From Paenibacillus_F sp047238265 (lineage in GTDB: Bacteria > Bacillota > Bacilli > Paenibacillales > NBRC-103111): a stretch of DNA of 64,000 bases. Below are positions 1-10,900 of the stretch, piece after piece (within the stretch, counting starts at the first letter, position 1; the number at the start of each line of letters is the position of its first letter). The notes beneath the pieces were generated by a model. That model had not been told where the DNA came from, searched no databases, and saw only the letters and a list, made by a program, of their open reading frames with translations. The stretch lies in assembly GCF_047238265.1 (NCBI RefSeq), contig NZ_JBDFMM010000001.1, positions 3,472,001 to 3,536,000 of the forward strand, in the 5' to 3' direction. Made by a program: the position numbers and the translations under genes.

Positions 1-50
1 CTAAGAAAACACTTTATTTTTAGTCTAGAGCTTTATTTTCTTCTGCTTGC

Positions 51-88
51 AAAAAAGACCGCAAGCCCAAAGGCTTACGGTCTTTTTT
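51..88 (-). terminator. Rho-independent terminator of the DUF6603 operon
   Basis: A hairpin with 11-base arms (57-67 and 72-82, one G-T wobble) is flanked by six A on the left and six T on the right, so it can work in both directions. On the minus strand it lies about 220 bases beyond the stop of the last gene of the five-gene operon. I see no gene in the rest of 1-308; short ORFs there lack ribosome sites. Confidence 0.75.
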
Positions 89-308
89 GCAAATACAAGG
101 CTGGCTGCGCGGCTTCCGGTTGCATCGGAATAACGCTGTCTCAGCCTGTCTCTTGCAGGTGCCCGTAGAGGCCAATGAACAATGAACGGGATATTCAAGT
201 GCGACTTGGCAGCACTTCTTGTCTGAATGATATGCGTCATGTCCGATTGGCCTCCTTTCTGAATAAGATAGTTCCTTTATTGCGGGCTTCAGGAAATACT
301 CATCAACC

Positions 309-1787
309 CTAACCTTCATTGTTGCCGAGCGGAATCCAGTACAGCGAAACGGTCGGGTTTTTGTCATTTCCGCTGTACTGATTAACCAAGATTTGCCATC
401 TATATCCTTGCGGCACAGGCATCGTAATGCTGTTCGGACTATACCAATTGACCGTTGTCCAACTGGAGTTGTATGCGGTCGCCAAGCCTCCCGTTACTGA
501 CATTCCATATACAATCTTCCCTCCTATTATGGCCTGCAAAGTAACGTTGCAAGTCGAAATCGTCGAGGAAATATCCCCTCCCGGAGGGGTGATGGTCGCT
601 ATGGCATAGCCGTCTGTATGAGCCATATAGATAACGCTGTTGTCACTCGACAGAGACATAGGAACGCCGAATATATTGCTGCCGCCCCTCAAGCCGAGCA
701 GGCCTGAAACGACGACGGACTGAAATGCCGCCGTATTGGTCGCCGACAGTGTTCCGTTTATAGACGTAGCACCGAGCAGGGCATTCCCGTTGCTTTGGAT
801 ATCCCCCTCTACGTTCAAGGGGCCGTACAGATGCGCGGGACCCGTCATAGTCAAATTGCCGATCACGTCTATTTGGCCTTCCAAGCTGGCTCCCCCGCTG
901 GCGGTAAACTTGCCTTGAGTTGACATTTCCCCTGTCGATTCCACTAATGCACCCGATACTGTACCGGCTGCCGTAACGGAATGAGGGGTTGAATCTTCAT
1001 TCGAAATGACAACGGTGACGCTATCGTAAATATACTGCGTTTCGGCTCGGAGATCGGTTTGGCTGGCAGCCAGAATGAAGGTCGTCGTCTTCGCGAGTCC
1101 CGAAGACAGCTTGAAGGAATTATCCGTACCGGTATAAAGCGGACCCGAGCCCGCGGCCTCAAAGATTTGGAATTCGGCTCCGTTGCTTTCCCAGCTTAGC
1201 CGGATCGGCTGACCGTTCGTAAAAACGCCCGCCGGAGAGGCTCCTCCGTCAGCTGCGCTTGCCGTGAAGTTGCGCGCAAACAACAGAGCCGCGCCAACCG
1301 AAACCCCGAATGTCATCGACCGCAAAATGTAGGGCTGGCTCGAATCGTTTGTCGACATTTCGGTCAGGCCGAGACTTCCGATCCATCCCGGCTGCTGCGT
1401 CAATTGCTGTATCCCTACGGTCAGATTGACCGGACTGGTAAACAAATAGAACTCCGGCGATTTGCACATAAATTTAACTTGCACATAGCTGAGACGGGGA
1501 TTAAGCCCTACCTGACTGCCCGGAACCTCATTCCCCACATGCGTCTGCCAATTGCTGCTGTCGGTGGAAGCGACGAATTGATCTGTCCGGCTGACAATGC
1601 CGGATGGAATATAAATATCTATTTCTTTGCAATAAACGCTCGCTGCGGCGGGAGATACCGTCACCGTAATCGTACCGTAAGAATTGTAGGTCGGCGTGCT
1701 CGCCGACAGCGGCGCCGGGTCGGTCATAATCGTATAGGTCAGCAATACCGGAGCGTCCGTGACTGCTCCATATTCATTTTCGTTCAT
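309..1787 (-). CDS. Unknown protein with tail-fibre-like repeat region; last gene of DUF6603 operon
   Basis: The protein has 492 aa and I recognise no named family. It has no signal peptide, membrane segment or catalytic motif. Residues about 1-270 look like beta-sandwich material rich in T, S, V and aromatics. Residues about 290-370 contain short repeats of the kind G-x-L-x-V-x-G-x-I (GNLTMTGPAHLYGPLNVEGD, then SINGTLSATN), a pattern of beta-helical shafts in phage tail fibres and bactofilin-like proteins. The last 100 residues form a compact aromatic-rich, Cys-poor domain ending in YWIPLGNNEG, possibly a tip. The ATG overlaps the end of the preceding gene by 14 bases, which suggests translational coupling. 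A structural or binding role at the end of a fibre is inferred from the repeats only. Confidence 0.8.
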   Translation of the reverse strand: MNENEYGAVTDAPVLLTYTIMTDPAPLSASTPTYNSYGTITVTVSPAAASVYCKEIDIYIPSGIVSRTDQFVASTDSSNWQTHVGNEVPGSQVGLNPRLSYVQVKFMCKSPEFYLFTSPVNLTVGIQQLTQQPGWIGSLGLTEMSTNDSSQPYILRSMTFGVSVGAALLFARNFTASAADGGASPAGVFTNGQPIRLSWESNGAEFQIFEAAGSGPLYTGTDNSFKLSSGLAKTTTFILAASQTDLRAETQYIYDSVTVVISNEDSTPHSVTAAGTVSGALVESTGEMSTQGKFTASGGASLEGQIDVIGNLTMTGPAHLYGPLNVEGDIQSNGNALLGATSINGTLSATNTAAFQSVVVSGLLGLRGGSNIFGVPMSLSSDNSVIYMAHTDGYAIATITPPGGDISSTISTCNVTLQAIIGGKIVYGMSVTGGLATAYNSSWTTVNWYSPNSITMPVPQGYRWQILVNQYSGNDKNPTVSLYWIPLGNNEG

Positions 1788-4700
1788 GCTTCTCTTCCTC
1801 CTTTTTCAATTGAACGACCATCTGTCCTTCTCTCAAGGAGCGATCGCTGCCGTCTATAACCGCTCTCCCATCCGTATCTGTCACTGCAAGCCTCTGTATC
1901 GTTATCTCGTCCGCCGCCGCAAGCTCCATCCAGGTCCACGAATTCCCCCGTTCTACCGGAACCGGAATCTTGACGGCGCTGGCGGGCATTGACGGAGCCG
2001 ATATAGGCTGAGGATTGGGCCCCACCGCCGTCAGCATCGGCCCTACCGGTAATCGGACGGACAACCGGTCTATAGCCGTATCGAAGAAACGCCTGTCCAA
2101 TTTGACCGGCTGGGCGGGAAGAATGCCGGTAAAAGCGTGGACGGCCGACATCGGATCGACGAGCATGAGCAGGTCTGCGCTTGTCTTGCCGTCAAAACGA
2201 AGTGGGATATACTGCCCTTGCCCGATTGCAATCAAATACCCGTCCGCCTCGGCGGGCGGCTGCACGCAATAGAACGAATCAAACGATCCGTTCAAAAAGT
2301 AACCGACGAGTCCATCTTCGCGAAGAGCCGAATCCCCCAGTCTCACCTCGAACGGCTGGACGACGAAATCCGGTACCGGCGGATAGAACGTAGCCGCCCA
2401 GCTAGTATCGGCAAGAGGCTGATCAGCCAAAGAAAGCTGCATACCAGCGCGGACAAGGGCAAGCGGCTTGCCGGACAAGATGCTCAAACTTTCGTCCAAG
2501 CCGACCGAGGCCGGATCTACCGTCCAGAGCGTATTGTCGATCGCTTCCAGAAAATCTTCAAAAGCGGCTGCGCTCTGCGCAAGCAGCCCCTGCAGCATCG
2601 CGGCCAGCTGCGGAGAAGCCTCCGTCAGTTCGGCAAGCGACTGATAGCCGCCATCCGGAGCGAATGCCAAACTCAGAATCGGCGCACCATGCGCACCGAT
2701 TTTTTGGCTGACCGCGCCGATCGCATCCCCATTCGCGCCATAAATAGCTACCGATCCGTTCAAATGGTTCGCAATCAGCCAGCCGGCAACCGGATTGGCG
2801 CCAGAATCCAGATCGGCCGGCCGGTCTGGATTGTTCGCATCGACCATGCGGAAATCAAGACGCGACGGCTGAAGCAGCCGAGGCGGCAATTGGAGAAAAC
2901 GCTGCGGATTGGCCTGCACGACCGGAGTGTTCGGCTTCAGACCTTCTGCCGCAACAGGCGCGAACAGCGACGAGCTCGTCAGGCCGGAATCGCCCACAAC
3001 TTCCAGCACCTGACCGAAAGCGTCGTACAACGCTAAATAAGAAAAACAGAACTGTCCTTGCCGGACGGCCTGAAACGGTGTCGTGCCGCCTGTATTCAGA
3101 ATAAGCGGCAGACGGTCGAATTGATTGCCGGTCAGCTCGGCGAGCGTGTGTGTCGTGCCGTCGTCGAACGTAAAGGCGACACCCGCAGCCGGCGCTTGAT
3201 TCGTTCGCGAATCGCGCAGCGACAGCTGATCCCCGAAGCCGCTAAGGCGCTGGGAGATGAAATCCCACCGGTCCGTTTCCCCGATCAAGTCGGCAAGCTG
3301 CCCAAGCGCCGCATCGGCGGGATCGCCGCCCGCGGCGGCCGCTTGCATTAGCCGGTTCCTGAACAAGAACGCTGTTTGAGGCGTAAGCAGACAATCCCCG
3401 CCTATCGCCTGTGGAGTCAGCGTCTGGCTTCCTCCTGTATAAGCGTAATCCGTCCCTTGAAAGGTCCAGTTGCTGCCGCCGGAAGGAAGCGGATACCACT
3501 CTGCGACCCATTTCAGCATGAACGGATTCCATGGCTGCGACCATTGTTCCGGCAGCAGCGCCGGAAGCACCCCTTCAAAATCGGATGGGTTGTGCTCGGC
3601 CAGCCTTTCTCTTGTAAACGCCGGATAGGGGACGGAAATGGATGCCGCATTGTCGGGATCGCACAAAAGCCACTCGGTAAACAAGGCCCCTGCCGCTGCC
3701 GACACCGCCGCGGCAAAATCAGCCGAACTATAAGCGCCTTGCAGCATCTCTGCCAAATTTCCAGCCGAAGCCGGAAAAGCCGGCAATCCGGCAATGGACG
3801 AAGCCGGAATAACGGTCCCGCCATTCTGAAGCCCGGCAATCGTTTGTGCGGTCATTCGGCACGGGAGCTGGCTGCCGGCCTGCGGAATCTCGGCCGTATT
3901 GCCGGCTCCCGAAATCAGAACGACGGGATCTTGCGCTTGCCAAAATCTCGGCTCTGCCGCAGCTTTAAGCCCCCGGTTTTGCGCCAGCAGGCCCTCCGCT
4001 CTCAATTGCTGCTCAAAAACGGCGATACCGGCCTGAAACGCGTCTTCAGGCGTAGTGGCCGCATCCGCATATACTGGCTGAGGCACCTTCGGAGCAAGTG
4101 TGCCGCTAAGAAGATTCGCCAAATCCAGCACTTTTTTCGGCGCGCTGTATATATTGGCCGGCCCGGGCAGCTGATCCGGATTGTACGAAGGATCGTTTTC
4201 CGCTGCGAGCGCCATCGCAAATTGGGCCTGAGTAACGCCGGAAGGCTGCGCAAAGCCGGGATAAGTAGCAAAACGCCCCTCCTTCCACCATGTCGCGTAC
4301 AGCTCCCACTGTGCATCGTGCAATTGAAGACGAGCCGCGTCGAAGGCCGCTTGATCCGCATTCAGCCCGGTCAGCCAGCTCTCGTCGTTCACGCCTTCGC
4401 CCGTTCCGGAATCCCCCGCGTCAATATCAACGATTGTCCAGCGGTAACCCCCGGCTTTTGAGCCGAACCACTCCTGCCGAATCCGGTAATCAAGCCCGGT
4501 CCAATCGCCGCTGTCGGCCAAGTGCAGCAAGTTATACTGGAACGCTTCAAGCAGTGCGGCTGCATTCGGCTGCTCCGCTACTATTTGCGCCGCCTCCTCA
4601 TTGCCCCCTGCGGACAGCGACTGAAGCTGCTGCCCGATCATAGCGGCAAAAGCGTCGTTGGACGTATTTCCCACCGCAACGCTGATCGACCCGCCTGCGG

Positions 4701-5589
4701 CCGTAAAGCGGTCTTTTACCGTCTGCATCGTGCCTTGAGGCTGCCAATCCACCCCGTATACCATGCCATGGCAGACCGTTCCCGCCGGAAGCGGATCGCC
4801 CTCGGCTCTATCAAGCGACCAGCCATAGCCGGACAACAGCGCCGACAGAAGCTGCTCCGCTTCATCCCCCGTTTGCCCGTTCAAACAAGAAGCGACCGGG
4901 TCCGAGGCTGAATTGGAATACCATCCCGCTACCAGGTAGCTGAGAATACTGTCAGGCTCCGTGACGTCTGCAAGCGCATCGTAAAACGAAAAAACTTCGC
5001 GGCAATGGCTTTGATAAGCGCTAAACAGATGGTTGCCCGGAGCAACGGCTGTTACGAACAATTGCTCAATTCCCTGCTCCTTCCAGTCCGTAAGCGGAAA
5101 GGACCTTCCAAGCATGCCCGTTATAAAAGGTCCCGCACCGCTCAAAGCGCTGCCTGCCTGCTGACGCAGCGGATCGGCGCTACCCTCCCATGCGGATACA
5201 ATGTCGGGATCGAACAGCCAGACACTGGAATCGGCCGTTCCGGGGGCGTCGCTTTCCACAACGAAAGCGAGTGCCGTTCTTGCGTCCAGCGGGCCGCTTA
5301 GCCGTACGATAAGCCAGCGGTTCGGAGTTACCGGATACTCCACCTGTTGCGAATCGGGCTGCTGGCGCCCGTGCGTCCAAGCGTCCGGCAGCTTCCAATG
5401 CAAATAAACACCGGTGTTGGAGCTTCCGAATCCGCCCGTCACGTCGGTTGGTCCCGGCTCCGCGCTGTCAAATTGAGCAATATTGCCGTATGTCTCCTCC
5501 CATCGGCGGAACGGCTGATTTTGCAGCACATATGCGTTCGCCGATAAGGCGCTTACTTCCATTGGCACAAGCACAATCGGATCGGCCAT
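1774..5589 (-). CDS. Large (1271 aa) conserved-type protein of unknown function
   Basis: The protein has 1271 aa, no signal peptide, no transmembrane helix and no recognisable enzyme motif. The N-terminus (about 1-110) contains GVYLHWKLPDAWTHG followed by VTPNRWLIVRLSGP, and the middle has PWNPFMLKWVAEWYPL and LLTPQTAFLFRNRL. These have the look of family signatures; I recall similar strings in uncharacterised proteins of other bacteria but cannot name a Pfam family. It is rich in A, L, G, W and acidic residues with mixed alpha/beta character. It ends in a charged tail (KKEEEKHERK). The start ATG shares one base with the stop of the upstream gene (TAATG), so translation is probably coupled. 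Role unknown; a large structural subunit working with its operon partners is an inference. Confidence 0.85.
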   Translation of the reverse strand: MADPIVLVPMEVSALSANAYVLQNQPFRRWEETYGNIAQFDSAEPGPTDVTGGFGSSNTGVYLHWKLPDAWTHGRQQPDSQQVEYPVTPNRWLIVRLSGPLDARTALAFVVESDAPGTADSSVWLFDPDIVSAWEGSADPLRQQAGSALSGAGPFITGMLGRSFPLTDWKEQGIEQLFVTAVAPGNHLFSAYQSHCREVFSFYDALADVTEPDSILSYLVAGWYSNSASDPVASCLNGQTGDEAEQLLSALLSGYGWSLDRAEGDPLPAGTVCHGMVYGVDWQPQGTMQTVKDRFTAAGGSISVAVGNTSNDAFAAMIGQQLQSLSAGGNEEAAQIVAEQPNAAALLEAFQYNLLHLADSGDWTGLDYRIRQEWFGSKAGGYRWTIVDIDAGDSGTGEGVNDESWLTGLNADQAAFDAARLQLHDAQWELYATWWKEGRFATYPGFAQPSGVTQAQFAMALAAENDPSYNPDQLPGPANIYSAPKKVLDLANLLSGTLAPKVPQPVYADAATTPEDAFQAGIAVFEQQLRAEGLLAQNRGLKAAAEPRFWQAQDPVVLISGAGNTAEIPQAGSQLPCRMTAQTIAGLQNGGTVIPASSIAGLPAFPASAGNLAEMLQGAYSSADFAAAVSAAAGALFTEWLLCDPDNAASISVPYPAFTRERLAEHNPSDFEGVLPALLPEQWSQPWNPFMLKWVAEWYPLPSGGSNWTFQGTDYAYTGGSQTLTPQAIGGDCLLTPQTAFLFRNRLMQAAAAGGDPADAALGQLADLIGETDRWDFISQRLSGFGDQLSLRDSRTNQAPAAGVAFTFDDGTTHTLAELTGNQFDRLPLILNTGGTTPFQAVRQGQFCFSYLALYDAFGQVLEVVGDSGLTSSSLFAPVAAEGLKPNTPVVQANPQRFLQLPPRLLQPSRLDFRMVDANNPDRPADLDSGANPVAGWLIANHLNGSVAIYGANGDAIGAVSQKIGAHGAPILSLAFAPDGGYQSLAELTEASPQLAAMLQGLLAQSAAAFEDFLEAIDNTLWTVDPASVGLDESLSILSGKPLALVRAGMQLSLADQPLADTSWAATFYPPVPDFVVQPFEVRLGDSALREDGLVGYFLNGSFDSFYCVQPPAEADGYLIAIGQGQYIPLRFDGKTSADLLMLVDPMSAVHAFTGILPAQPVKLDRRFFDTAIDRLSVRLPVGPMLTAVGPNPQPISAPSMPASAVKIPVPVERGNSWTWMELAAADEITIQRLAVTDTDGRAVIDGSDRSLREGQMVVQLKKEEEKHERK

Positions 5590-7967
5590 TAATCGTTCCC
5601 TCCTCGGTTACGCCCTGTCTCCCGTTCCTGCTTGCCGTTTTCCGACAAGGCGGAAGCCGAGCTGTCAGGCACAAATATTTGCCGCTCCGGCGCCTTAACC
5701 AGCTGCAGCGCCAGATCGGACGGGCTTATAGCAAGCGCCCCTTCCGCCAGCTTCTGAGATAACAGCCCGGCGACGGACTGGACAAGTCCGTTCGGATCGT
5801 CCGGATTCAAATTCAAATACTCCCCGTTCCGCAAATAATTCCCGGACAGCGGCAAATGGATGCCAAGTTCGCTGCCGAACGGATATTGCGCGTTAGCAGT
5901 TGAAAGGCTGCGCAAATCAAGGGAACCGCTATCGTCTATACCGAAGCGTAAGCTTTCCTGAGGCTCGCTGAACGCCAGACTGGACGGCACCCCCCAGAAC
6001 AATGCGAGCATGATGCCGGAAGAAAGCCGGGAGAGACGAAGAAGCTTTAACGCATTGCCCTGGGCATCGAATGCGCGCACCGGCATTCCGGGCCAACCCG
6101 ACACTAGGGCAGATCGGAGTAAAAAGCCCGCTACACGCGTTTCCCCGTCTGGACCGGGATCGGCTCCGTCCCCCTGAAGCCCGTTCACGTAGCTTTCCAG
6201 ATTGCTCTTAACAGCCGCTACGATTGCTTCTTTGTCAAGCTGATAAGCGAGCGTATCAAGGCGGGATTGCATCGCAACGGACATCATCCCGTCAAGCATC
6301 GCATCCATCCAATTCATATCCATGTAAAAGAAGCGAATGGATTCCGGCGGCAGCATCGATTCTATAGGAACCAAATGACCGAACGGCACATTCTCCAGCA
6401 GCATTTTGCGGGCAATCCAAGCCGCTGCCGCTTGCAGCGGCTCCGATGCGCCGTCACGCACCATTTGACGAATATCCTCCTGCTGCATGAACCGGCGCAG
6501 TGAAGCCGTCCGGTCCGAAGACGGAGATTCCCCCCGCTTGCGGACAGCGCCGGATGACGCTGTAACGGATGCTTGCTCAGATTCCGCGGATTCCGCAGAA
6601 TGCTTCCTTCCTATCAACCGTCCGAGATCTTTTGCAAGCGTGTCCAGCCATGAATGCTTGACAGCTCCGGGATGCGCAAGCTTTTGCAAATCGCCGGCTT
6701 CCGTCAGCCCGTGAGCCTCCGCATGCGCATACAGCTTTTGCGTAAGTCCCGTGCTCTGCTGCCGGTACTGGAGGAGCGTGCGTCCGAAGCTTTCGTCGGC
6801 AAGCGCCATAAATCGGCCGATCTCCCAAGCGGAAGCAAGCGAGCAATCGAACAGGCCGTTGCCTGCATCATAGATCAAAGCGGCGTCCGACGACAGAAAC
6901 GGTGTGCTTTTGGCAAGCGTTGCCGGCACCGCCGGAGCGAGTGGCCCCCGATACCATGCAAAAGTATCCTCGCCGGTGCGGGTATGGTACGGCAGCGCCA
7001 CGTAGCCGTTCATCAGCCGGTTTGCCGTTTCGGTATGGGCGGCATCGCCGGCCGTCACTTGACCGGCTTGCGGATGGCGCAGCCAGAGCAGATCCGGATT
7101 GTACTCTCCGCCGGACATGCCGCCTTGCGCAATTCCCGCCGCAAGCCCTCCAAAGTTTTCGCCGTCTGACGACAGACAGCGGAACGACCAGGAAGTCAGC
7201 GATAACAGCGCCACGGTCGGCTGTGCAATAGAGGCATCCGCCGCCATCATGCTTTCCATCCCCTCGAACGATACGAGATGAACGGTATAATTCCCGCCGT
7301 CCTGATCGGACGCCACGAGCCGGTTCGCAACGACGACGCCATACCAGCCGTCGTCCCCTGCTGAAGCCTTATCCCCGGCGTTGATCTCCCTCACATGCGC
7401 CAAGTAGGGAAGCTCGGCAGCGTAAGGCGTCATCGCCTGAAATTGCTCTTTGCTCATCTGGATATACCTGCAAGGAAGACTGTCGGGCACAGCCGGATCT
7501 TTTACAAGACCCGGAGGTATCAGAATATCTCCGCTTCCCTGCAAGGCCATAAAATCGCCTGCAGTCGTCCGGATGGCGCAGGTCGCGGCATCCGTCGCGT
7601 CGGGATCGCCCGGAAGCAATTCCCCCTCTTTGAAAACTAACAAGCCGAGCCACGGCGTTCCGGCCGCGCTCATTCTCCTCTCCCACGGAAGAATAGGCTC
7701 GTTCAGCACAATATGCGGCAATTCGCCACCGAAATCACCCGATGCGGTCGCGGGCGGCACGACGCTGTGGATTTCCGAAGCGTCAAGCGCAAATTGCGGA
7801 CCAGACACCGTGAACGACTGCACAGCCGTTAACTGCTGCTGCTCCGCCGCCGACAATCCCAGCCCTTCGATTTGGTGGCTTACCGTTACCGTATATGTGC
7901 CGGCTTCCAGCCCCGGTATCTTATTGTCGTAAAATCGAATATCTCCAATCGGCAAACTGTCAGCCAT
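5589..7967 (-). CDS. Unknown 792-aa protein of the DUF6603 operon
   Basis: I place the start at MADSLPIGDIRF, where AGGAG lies 8 bases upstream; a longer frame adds 27 Arg-rich residues that look spurious. Residues 1-60 resemble a small beta domain (YDNKIPGLEAGTYTVTV), followed by HIVLNEPILPWERR and PWLGLLVFKEGEL near residue 110. A Ser/Glu-rich, probably disordered linker (about 450-500) separates this from a C-terminal part with WIARKMLLENVPFGHLVP, LPPESIRFFYMDMNWMDA and AGFLLRSALVSGWPGMPVRA, all family-like strings for which I cannot supply a name. No signal peptide, membrane helix or catalytic motif is seen. It overlaps the upstream gene by 8 bases and the downstream gene by 1. Function unknown. 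Confidence 0.82.
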   Translation of the reverse strand: MADSLPIGDIRFYDNKIPGLEAGTYTVTVSHQIEGLGLSAAEQQQLTAVQSFTVSGPQFALDASEIHSVVPPATASGDFGGELPHIVLNEPILPWERRMSAAGTPWLGLLVFKEGELLPGDPDATDAATCAIRTTAGDFMALQGSGDILIPPGLVKDPAVPDSLPCRYIQMSKEQFQAMTPYAAELPYLAHVREINAGDKASAGDDGWYGVVVANRLVASDQDGGNYTVHLVSFEGMESMMAADASIAQPTVALLSLTSWSFRCLSSDGENFGGLAAGIAQGGMSGGEYNPDLLWLRHPQAGQVTAGDAAHTETANRLMNGYVALPYHTRTGEDTFAWYRGPLAPAVPATLAKSTPFLSSDAALIYDAGNGLFDCSLASAWEIGRFMALADESFGRTLLQYRQQSTGLTQKLYAHAEAHGLTEAGDLQKLAHPGAVKHSWLDTLAKDLGRLIGRKHSAESAESEQASVTASSGAVRKRGESPSSDRTASLRRFMQQEDIRQMVRDGASEPLQAAAAWIARKMLLENVPFGHLVPIESMLPPESIRFFYMDMNWMDAMLDGMMSVAMQSRLDTLAYQLDKEAIVAAVKSNLESYVNGLQGDGADPGPDGETRVAGFLLRSALVSGWPGMPVRAFDAQGNALKLLRLSRLSSGIMLALFWGVPSSLAFSEPQESLRFGIDDSGSLDLRSLSTANAQYPFGSELGIHLPLSGNYLRNGEYLNLNPDDPNGLVQSVAGLLSQKLAEGALAISPSDLALQLVKAPERQIFVPDSSASALSENGKQERETGRNRGGND

Positions 7968-10900
7968 CTCGCCTGCTCCTTCCTGCGGCGGCAACCTGCA
8001 GCGGAGAGTCGCAGTACAAGCTGTCCGCCTGCGAAGCGAGCCCTGCAAGCGAACCGTTGTTGCCCGTATAAATCTGCAATCCGCTTAACACTTCATAAAT
8101 GCTGTTCCTATTTTGCATCGCAGTTCCCATAATGGCTGCTATTGAATCCGGCGTATCTTCGGCGAATACCGGAACATAGAGCGGCTCCGCCTGGGCAGAC
8201 AAAGCAAGCGGCATTTCACCCTGCGGCGATAAATCCTCAAAAGCGAGCAGTTCGCCGGATAGCGCCGAGCGGGAAGATCCGAGCTCCGTCTGCGGAGGAG
8301 AAACCGCTAATCCGGAAGGCACATTCGCCACCGTATCGGCGCTGGGCACCTGCGGGTTAAGCACAAACTGTCCGGCCGCATCTTTAAGCGGCTCTCCCCA
8401 TAGCGCGGACGGCAAGTTCGAGCCGTATGGCGCAAACGTCCAGCCTGACAAGTCGATCTCGCTGCCGCCCTGTTCAATGACAATCTGATGCAAAGCCGAC
8501 ACGTCTGTCGTATTCATCGGCCGGACCTGAACGGAATATCCGTTCGGATAGGCAGGATCCGGAATAGCGGCAAGGCTCGAACCGGCCGCATAATGGCTTG
8601 CCGGAAACGCGGTTTGCGTGGTAAAGCTAAAGGTTCCGGCCCGTACAAGCCAGCCAAGGTCCGTATCATCCGGCTTCGAGCCGCTTCCGTTCGTTCCGGC
8701 AGCCGGGCTCTGTGCCAGCCCTCCCGCCGCTTTTATGGTCACAACGCTGTCGAGCGCCGGAAGAAGCGGCTTGAACTGCTCCCAAGCAAGCGGGTCGTTC
8801 TGAGCGGCATTGGCATCCGCTCCGAAATCGATCGTAAAGGAGATAATCCACCAGTGAACGCGGGCTTTCCCCCCTGTCGGCGGCCCCCACAGCTCCAGTG
8901 ACGCTCCAAGCTCCGCAGAGATCGTTTTGCTCGTAAACAACAGATTGATCCGGTAAGACGCTCCTATGCTTACGCCAATATCCGCTTGAAAGCTGAATGG
9001 ATTGAATGTAATCAGCATATCGGCATTAGCCGTGAACCATGCCTTCAGATTGCCGTCATGATACAGCGCTTTGAGCGCTCCCCCCGTCATAATCGCCCCC
9101 GGCGTTATGGCAAAATAAGCATCCCCCTCGATTTGAAACTGATCGCTGAGCGCCCAATTGATACCGAGCCGAGGGACTGACGGGTAATAGGATGGCGGCT
9201 GAAACGCCGGATGATAGCCTCCTAATGTCGCTACAAATTGTCCGGCGTTCGGTCCGTCATACCATAAGTAAAAGGCAAAGCCCCCTGTCAAATGACAGCT
9301 CGGATCCAGCACGAACGAATCCGGGGTCAGCAAGGCAGTAAGACCGAAAAATCCGCTCGACGGCTTCCATATCGCTTGCAGCTCAAGTTCCGCCTGAGCG
9401 TACACCGTATCGCCGGATTTTGGAAGACGCAGCATGGATGTTCCGAGCAGCGCAAATTCCAGATCACTACCGAATTTCCCCAGCAAAAGCGCTTGGCTCT
9501 GGATAAGCCCAAAGGATTGAAAAGAGACGCCGGCGGCGAGCCAGGAGTCGCCCTTACTTGGCACGACCCAAGCTTGCCGTTTGCCCGGCGCGTAATCCGC
9601 CGTTCCGTCAAGCTCAGCCAACAGCCCAAGGAGCGGCGGCGGCGTCCCTCCCCCTGCCAAAGCCATCAAAGGAAAATCCGCCACCTGCTCCGGCGCAGGC
9701 ATCGCCATGGAGCTGTTATATCCAAAACCGGCAGACAAGCCCGTCACAAACAGCGCCGGCGGTCCGCCAAGCGACGCGCTGGCCGTGGCAAATATAAACA
9801 TGGAAGGCTGTCCGTCCGTCAACTCAGCATAGGAGCCGATCCCCTCTATAGAGAAACGTTCCGTTTCTATTACGACGCCGCCTTCATAGGAAAAAGCGGT
9901 GCCGTCCGGTGCAGGCGATACCTCAGAAAAGGCACCGCCGATCTCCAGCGGTCCTTCCTTCACATCAAATCCGAGCCCGAGAAGCGAGAATTGCGGCTCG
10001 AACGCCGATAACGGAGAACCAAAGCCCATTCCGCTTAGCGTAATGGTCAGCCCGAACGCCGACAGCGAACCGTCAAGCAAAAACCAGAGCAGGCCATTCT
10101 GATAGCTGACTCCGATCCGGTTCAAAGCAACCGGACCGAACGAACGCTGGATGCTTAACCATTGCGCGGATGCCGATGCCGTTGAATCGGATACGCTGCC
10201 CACTGCGCCATAACTTTTCGTCGCGGGCGTGCGGGCGGCGGAGGTTGATCCCATGGCCAGCATGAACGTCTGTGTTTGCCCGCCCCATTGCAGTTCGGTT
10301 CCGACAGTCATGCCGGAGCCAAAGCCGGCGGACGGCAGCGGAAAAACTCCTTGCGGGAGCAGTGCGTTCACCGCTCCGGCTTCTACGGCGTCGAACGGCT
10401 GGGACGCATATAGAAACTGAAGATCGTTCACCTTGAACGCATCCGTTCCGCTCATATCGCTGCCGATAAGCGGCAAATCGCTCAAGCTGAAGGAGGCAGA
10501 CAAATCAAGGCCCAGCGCATATTTTGATCCGCCAGCATCCTTGTAGTAGATGAACTTCACGTCCTTCAGTTCCACTTCCAAATCTTGCGGAACGACAGAA
10601 GCCGCTTCAGGCGAAAGAGCGTAAACAAGCCCATAAACAGAAATGGATGAAGGCGAATTGCCGCCGGCGCTGAAGGTAGCGGCGAAAATGTCCGACTGCA
10701 TATTGTCGGTATCAAAAATCAAAGCGAACGTTAGCGAGCCGATCGTTATCGTTCCGCCGAATGTCGAATGATAGCCGTTCCCGGTCGCATCCGGCTCCAT
10801 GTCGATCGTGACGGCGACAGATACCGGAGCGGTATCGATTGTAAAGGTTCCCTCGCAGCTGAACGAGAAACTGCCCTGCGCAGCTCCGGCCGTCTTCGCA

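Noticed and set aside
25..367. Short minus-strand frames (up to 115 aa) at the window start
   Set aside because: They run across a terminator, lack ribosome sites and have no recognisable composition.
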